27,456 nt of DNA from an uncultured Coprococcus sp. Its GTDB lineage: Bacteria > Bacillota > Clostridia > Lachnospirales > Lachnospiraceae. Location: the NCBI GenBank assembly GCA_934247115.1, contig CAKQIY010000029.1:1-27456 (forward strand). Direction: 5' to 3'. Under the pieces are notes generated by a model that was given only the letters and a program-made list of their open reading frames with translations, made no database searches and was not told the DNA's origin. Positions 24,573-27,456 of this stretch are shown here, in pieces (position 1 is the first letter of the stretch; every line of letters starts with the position of its first letter). The translations under genes were made by a program, and so were the position numbers.

Positions 24573-25355
24573 CTACTTTAAGACTTTCTTTATCTGTTTC
24601 TCTGTGGCAATCGGGTAGATATCATCCATATGCTTCACTATCCTCTCCCACGACTCCTCCGGGCTCTCACCATATGCAGACGTCACGTGGTCATATCCCC
24701 ACATTTTCTCAGGCATGGAATACATAGCCACATTCCAGCCGTATTCCGCTCCCTTTTTGTTCACCCGCTTTCTGAAGTCACATGCACACAGGTAGGTCTG
24801 CATCTGAAGCTGCGTCATCGTACCCTCAAAGCCCTTCTCACCGTCCTTACCAAATCCGGCAAGCTTCTTGATATCAAATGAGAACAGCTCTGTATCATAC
24901 ATGCTCTCCAGTTTTTCTGCTGCAAATTCGACATCGCTCTCCTCATCTATCCGGTCATCCATGAACAGATCCATGATCTTCTTCTGTCTGAATGATGCAA
25001 GCTCATCATCCCATCTGGCATCGAAATCATATCCCGCTCTTCTGTAATTTGCAAAATACGGGAACCATTTCTTTGAGATAAATCCCGCCTTGTTGTGAAA
25101 AAATTTGCCATATGCGATATCGCCTCTTCTGGCTATAATCTCACGCCATATCCAAGGATCCCTCTGTGCATCCTCACTCCACCAGTACTTCTCCGTGGTT
25201 CGCTCCTCCACTGAAAATCCCGGTATCTCATTGCGGAAAAGAGGCAGGAATCCCACCTCTTCTATATACTCTATAAGCTCGTCCACTGTATGCAGACACT
25301 CCGGATCATCCTCTGAAACGCCATACATAATCCATGTTCCATCTTTTGATTCCAT
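24573..25355 (-). CDS. AlkZ-related-like protein of unknown function
   Basis: 260 residues, soluble, no signal peptide. From memory it matches conserved proteins labelled AlkZ-related in Clostridia and gut bacteria: VGFLPLFRNEIPGFSVEERT, WWSEDAQRDPWIWREIIARR, FFHNKAGFISKKWFPYFANYRR, then a C-terminal part with TQLQMQTYLCACDFRK. AlkZ itself is a glycosylase that unhooks DNA crosslinks, but the catalytic QxQ or QxD motif of AlkZ is not evident to me, so glycosylase activity should not be assumed. AGGAG just before the ATG overlaps the stop codon of the deformylase gene (8-nt gap), showing tight coupling. Last gene of the methyltransferase-deformylase series. Confidence 0.7.
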   Translation of the reverse strand: MESKDGTWIMYGVSEDDPECLHTVDELIEYIEEVGFLPLFRNEIPGFSVEERTTEKYWWSEDAQRDPWIWREIIARRGDIAYGKFFHNKAGFISKKWFPYFANYRRAGYDFDARWDDELASFRQKKIMDLFMDDRIDEESDVEFAAEKLESMYDTELFSFDIKKLAGFGKDGEKGFEGTMTQLQMQTYLCACDFRKRVNKKGAEYGWNVAMYSMPEKMWGYDHVTSAYGESPEESWERIVKHMDDIYPIATEKQIKKVLK

Positions 25356-25363
25356 AAACTCTC

Positions 25364-25774
25364 CTAAATGATTCGCCCCTCAAGGTGATCCATCTCATGG
25401 AGCACTATCTGAGCTATATATCCATTGAAATTCATCTTCTTTTTCTTAAATGATGCATCCTGAAACTCTACTTCTATGTCTCTGTACCTTGTCACCTTTC
25501 TCGTGCCGTCTAGAGACAGACATCCCTCCTCTGTCTCGTAAGCCCCCGACTTTGACAGAAGAACCGGATTCAGCATGACAACATTGGCAAATCCCATACT
25601 GACGATGATTATCCTCTTCTTATATCCGATCATATTACCAGCCATACCGACGCACCTCGCCTGATTTGCCGCTAATGTGTCCTGCATATCTGCAATGATC
25701 CCCGCATCCATTGGCGTCATCGGAGATGACTTCTGGCTGAGAAACATCTGGTCTCTTACTATCTGTTTTACCAT
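25364..25774 (-). CDS. Peptide deformylase, short variant
   Basis: 136 residues. Peptide deformylases remove the formyl group from nascent N-terminal methionine using Fe2+ or Zn2+. Metal ligands are present: Cys in EGCLSL (83-88) and both His in LHEMDHLEG (125-132), with the catalytic Glu. Motif 1, normally GxGLAAxQ, reads GMAGNMIG (43-50), so the oxyanion-hole Gln is replaced by Met. The protein ends right after HEMDHLEGRII without the usual C-terminal helix, and begins shortly before motif 1. Similar short forms exist in Clostridia beside a standard def gene. It could be a second deformylase or a specialised metalloenzyme. 20 nt after the methyltransferase gene. Confidence 0.85.
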   Translation of the reverse strand: MVKQIVRDQMFLSQKSSPMTPMDAGIIADMQDTLAANQARCVGMAGNMIGYKKRIIIVSMGFANVVMLNPVLLSKSGAYETEEGCLSLDGTRKVTRYRDIEVEFQDASFKKKKMNFNGYIAQIVLHEMDHLEGRII

Positions 25775-25794
25775 GGTCTATTACCTTTCCTTAT

Positions 25795-26988
25795 CTACTC
25801 ACCATTCTTCACATACAGGAATATTTTTGACTTGAGAAGCCTCTTCGGTGTTGCCGAGATCTCGCATATCTCCTCATATATACGGTTGCACACGATAAAA
25901 TACGCTGCCATCGCCGTCAACACATTCTTCTGATTTGCCCGCTGGAAATTATACATTCCAGTCTTCTCATTCCTGTCACTTCTGGCATGTTTTACCAGAT
26001 TATAGTCATTCCACCAATCTGCGATCCGGTCACCCACAAACGCACTGAACGGCTTCAGCTCAATATCCTCAAAAGTATCTATCGTCCTCACCGCATCCAG
26101 CCGGATATCCGGGAATTTTCTAAGCACAGGGGTAAGCCTGTCATGTATGCTGTACTTCTTCCTGTAATCATCCTCCTCGACTATCTTGCAATATATCTCT
26201 ATCAGAGAGTCTATATTGCTGCAGATATTCAGGAACATATTTATGTATCTGCTTGAAAATGTCGGGAAGTTGCTCTTGTGGATATCTACATACTCAGAAC
26301 TGATCCGGACATCCTTCTCAATGATCTGGTATTGCTTCCAGAAAATATTCAGGAACTCATTCTCAGTTATGACTACTTTGGTCTTCTTCACCAGAACATT
26401 TACCCACAAATGCCCCTGACCTGTCCTGTCAGGTCTCACATCCTGACTCGTCCATACATCATCAAGGGCCGCTCCAGAAACCCGATCCACCATATCGCAG
26501 ACCCGAGTCTCAGTATAATTGGCAAATGTTCTTCCATCCTTCCGCGTCTGCTCACCTTTTCCATACTTCCACGAAGCATAGAATACACCGCCAATCTTAA
26601 GCGCTTTCATAACCTTCGCAAAGATCTTGATCATATCACCCTTGTCAACATGGAGCATCGAGGCACATGCCCACACAGCGTCAAATTCATTCTCATAATT
26701 CATGTCCTCAATGTGCATATGTACAGCCGCTTTTCCCGTCAGCTCCTGAGTTTTCCTACACATCGCCTCAGATGCGTCCAGTGACACAACCTTATATCCC
26801 TTGTCCAGAAAATATTTGCTGTCACGGCCACTGCCGCAGCCAAGATCGAGGATCCTGCTGCCTGGCTTGAGATGTTCCTCAAAGCGCTTGTAAATGTCTG
26901 ACATGTCTGCATTTCTGGTTATCTCGGAATATCTGTCAGCATGTGTGTTGTAGTATTCTATTGTTCTGTTTGTATTTTTATCATCCAT
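25795..26988 (-). CDS. SAM-dependent methyltransferase fused to a C-terminal YNxVKH domain
   Basis: 397 residues. Residues 1-200 are a class I methyltransferase: motif I ILDLGCGSGRD (46-56), acidic residue after strand 2 in VVSLDASEAM, motif II FDAVWACASMLHV, and KALKIGGVFYASWKYG. The substrate is unknown; similarity to TehB/type-11 enzymes is generic. Residues 205-397 are an extra all-helical domain with WWNDYNLVKHARSDR (325-339) and NFQRANQKNVLTAMAAYFIV. A Tyr-Asn-x-x-Lys-His-x-Arg motif followed by an Asn-rich helix resembles HEPN-like helical domains seen in defence and stress proteins, but a strict RxxxxxH nuclease motif is not clear. First gene of a tight three-gene series. Confidence 0.8.
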   Translation of the reverse strand: MDDKNTNRTIEYYNTHADRYSEITRNADMSDIYKRFEEHLKPGSRILDLGCGSGRDSKYFLDKGYKVVSLDASEAMCRKTQELTGKAAVHMHIEDMNYENEFDAVWACASMLHVDKGDMIKIFAKVMKALKIGGVFYASWKYGKGEQTRKDGRTFANYTETRVCDMVDRVSGAALDDVWTSQDVRPDRTGQGHLWVNVLVKKTKVVITENEFLNIFWKQYQIIEKDVRISSEYVDIHKSNFPTFSSRYINMFLNICSNIDSLIEIYCKIVEEDDYRKKYSIHDRLTPVLRKFPDIRLDAVRTIDTFEDIELKPFSAFVGDRIADWWNDYNLVKHARSDRNEKTGMYNFQRANQKNVLTAMAAYFIVCNRIYEEICEISATPKRLLKSKIFLYVKNGE

Positions 26989-27014
26989 TAAAATCTGACC
27001 TCTTCCGGTTCATG

Positions 27015-27042
27015 TGTGGTGAGGGTTCGAATCCCCATCCAC
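27015..27042 (+). other. tRNA T-arm-like fragment
   Basis: GAGGGTTCGAATCCCC contains the universal GGTTCGAATCC T-loop word with three inner stem pairs, followed by ATCCAC. No D-arm, anticodon arm or acceptor partner exists upstream, where the methyltransferase gene begins. It is either chance or the 3' remnant of a tRNA, as left by integrating elements. Confidence 0.3.
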
Positions 27043-27054
27043 TTTCGTATGTAT

Positions 27055-27456
27055 CTACAGATTATTTGCCTTTCGCAGCAGTTTCTCAAAAGACTCCGCA
27101 AATCTCTGGTCATCCTCTTCTGTCCTCTTCCTCGGCCCTTTGATATGATTCCTGCTCGATGCCCTTCTCGCTTTCTTGTTCAGATGCCTCTCCATAAGCA
27201 TCTGATCGATATTCTCATTTGTATACCATTTTCCCGATTGGTGTATCGCAAATGCACCTTTGCCAAGAGCCATCGCAGCCACGCCGTAATCCTGAGTTAC
27301 AACTATATCGCCTCTATGGCAAATGCTTATCAGCTTGTAATCCACCGCATCTGCTCCGGCACCAACCACGATAACCTCACTGTAGTCAGATGTGAGGACA
27401 TGGTTCGTATCGCATAGAAGCGTTACCGGGATGTTGTATTTTGTTGCTATGTCTTC
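27055..27456 (-). CDS. YaiI/YqxD family protein (UPF0178), 5' end off the window
   Basis: The reading frame is open to the right edge, giving about 133 residues that lack only the short N-terminus (the DADACPV-type start is outside). The visible part begins EDIATKYNIPVTLLCDTNHV and continues YSEVIVVGAGADAVDYKL, then RGDIVVTQDYGVAAMAL, GKWYTNENIDQMLMERHL and a basic tail with RNHIKGPRKRTEEDDQRF. This fits the YaiI/YqxD (UPF0178, DUF188) family, which has a PIN-like fold with conserved Asp residues and no established activity. A nuclease role is only a suggestion from the fold. A GTG in the middle of the frame is not the start. The downstream gap 26989-27054 holds the T-arm-like fragment. Confidence 0.93.
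   Translation of the reverse strand, partial: EDIATKYNIPVTLLCDTNHVLTSDYSEVIVVGAGADAVDYKLISICHRGDIVVTQDYGVAAMALGKGAFAIHQSGKWYTNENIDQMLMERHLNKKARRASSRNHIKGPRKRTEEDDQRFAESFEKLLRKANNL

Overview
The window looks like chromosome of a Gram-positive gut anaerobe of the Lachnospiraceae (Coprococcus/Butyrivibrio/Roseburia-like). This is an inference from gene content: reverse-type rubrerythrin, VanZ-like protein, PadR-DUF1700-DUF4097 cassette, NiaR-linked de novo NAD genes, GH42 beta-galactosidase. Strong AGGAGG ribosome sites and sigma-A-like promoters fit the same picture. No phage, transposase, CRISPR array, rRNA or complete tRNA was found. Almost every gene lies on the minus strand. The exceptions are a membrane protein at 1567-2529 and a transporter plus TerD pair at 5540-7621. 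The largest stretch without a gene is about 280 bases (3221-3498).

Layout. 1-758: 3' truncated AroQ chorismate mutase with a prephenate-dehydratase-like/ACT tail that has lost its diagnostic motifs. 862-2529: divergent VanZ-like protein and a two-TM protein of unknown function. 2630-3374: rubrerythrin with a very clear promoter next to a Fur/PerR-like palindrome. 3499-5328: cyclic-di-GMP phosphodiesterase with an intact EAL domain, a degenerate GGDEF and an unusual N-terminal domain. 5540-7621: Na+/H+-antiporter-like transporter followed by a TerD protein, closed by a strong terminator.

7707-15334: six colinear minus-strand genes, probably one transcription unit. They run PrsW-type intramembrane protease with a Gln/Asn/Tyr/Gly tail, dihydroorotase, acylphosphatase, CobW/COG0523 GTPase, a coiled-coil/membrane/propeller-like protein, and a DUF4153/DUF4173-like membrane protein with a six-copy proline-rich repeat. 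15554-17462: PadR regulator, DUF1700 and DUF4097 genes behind a promoter that contains a palindromic operator. 17642-20627: carbohydrate pair, an aldose-1-epimerase-like enzyme and GH42 beta-galactosidase, each with its own terminator.

20819-24542: nadB-nadC-niaR-nadA operon making NAD precursors from aspartate. The repressor gene is inside the operon, and four to five 12-bp direct repeats upstream are a candidate NiaR operator. 24573-26988: tightly packed trio with a SAM methyltransferase fused to an uncharacterised YNxVKH domain, a variant peptide deformylase and an AlkZ-related-like protein. 27055-27456: 5' truncated YaiI/YqxD protein.

Best leads for something new are the methyltransferase-YNxVKH fusion operon, the degenerate PheA-like protein, the CobW GTPase set among zinc enzymes, and the NAD operon repeat array. 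None is proven by sequence reading alone.
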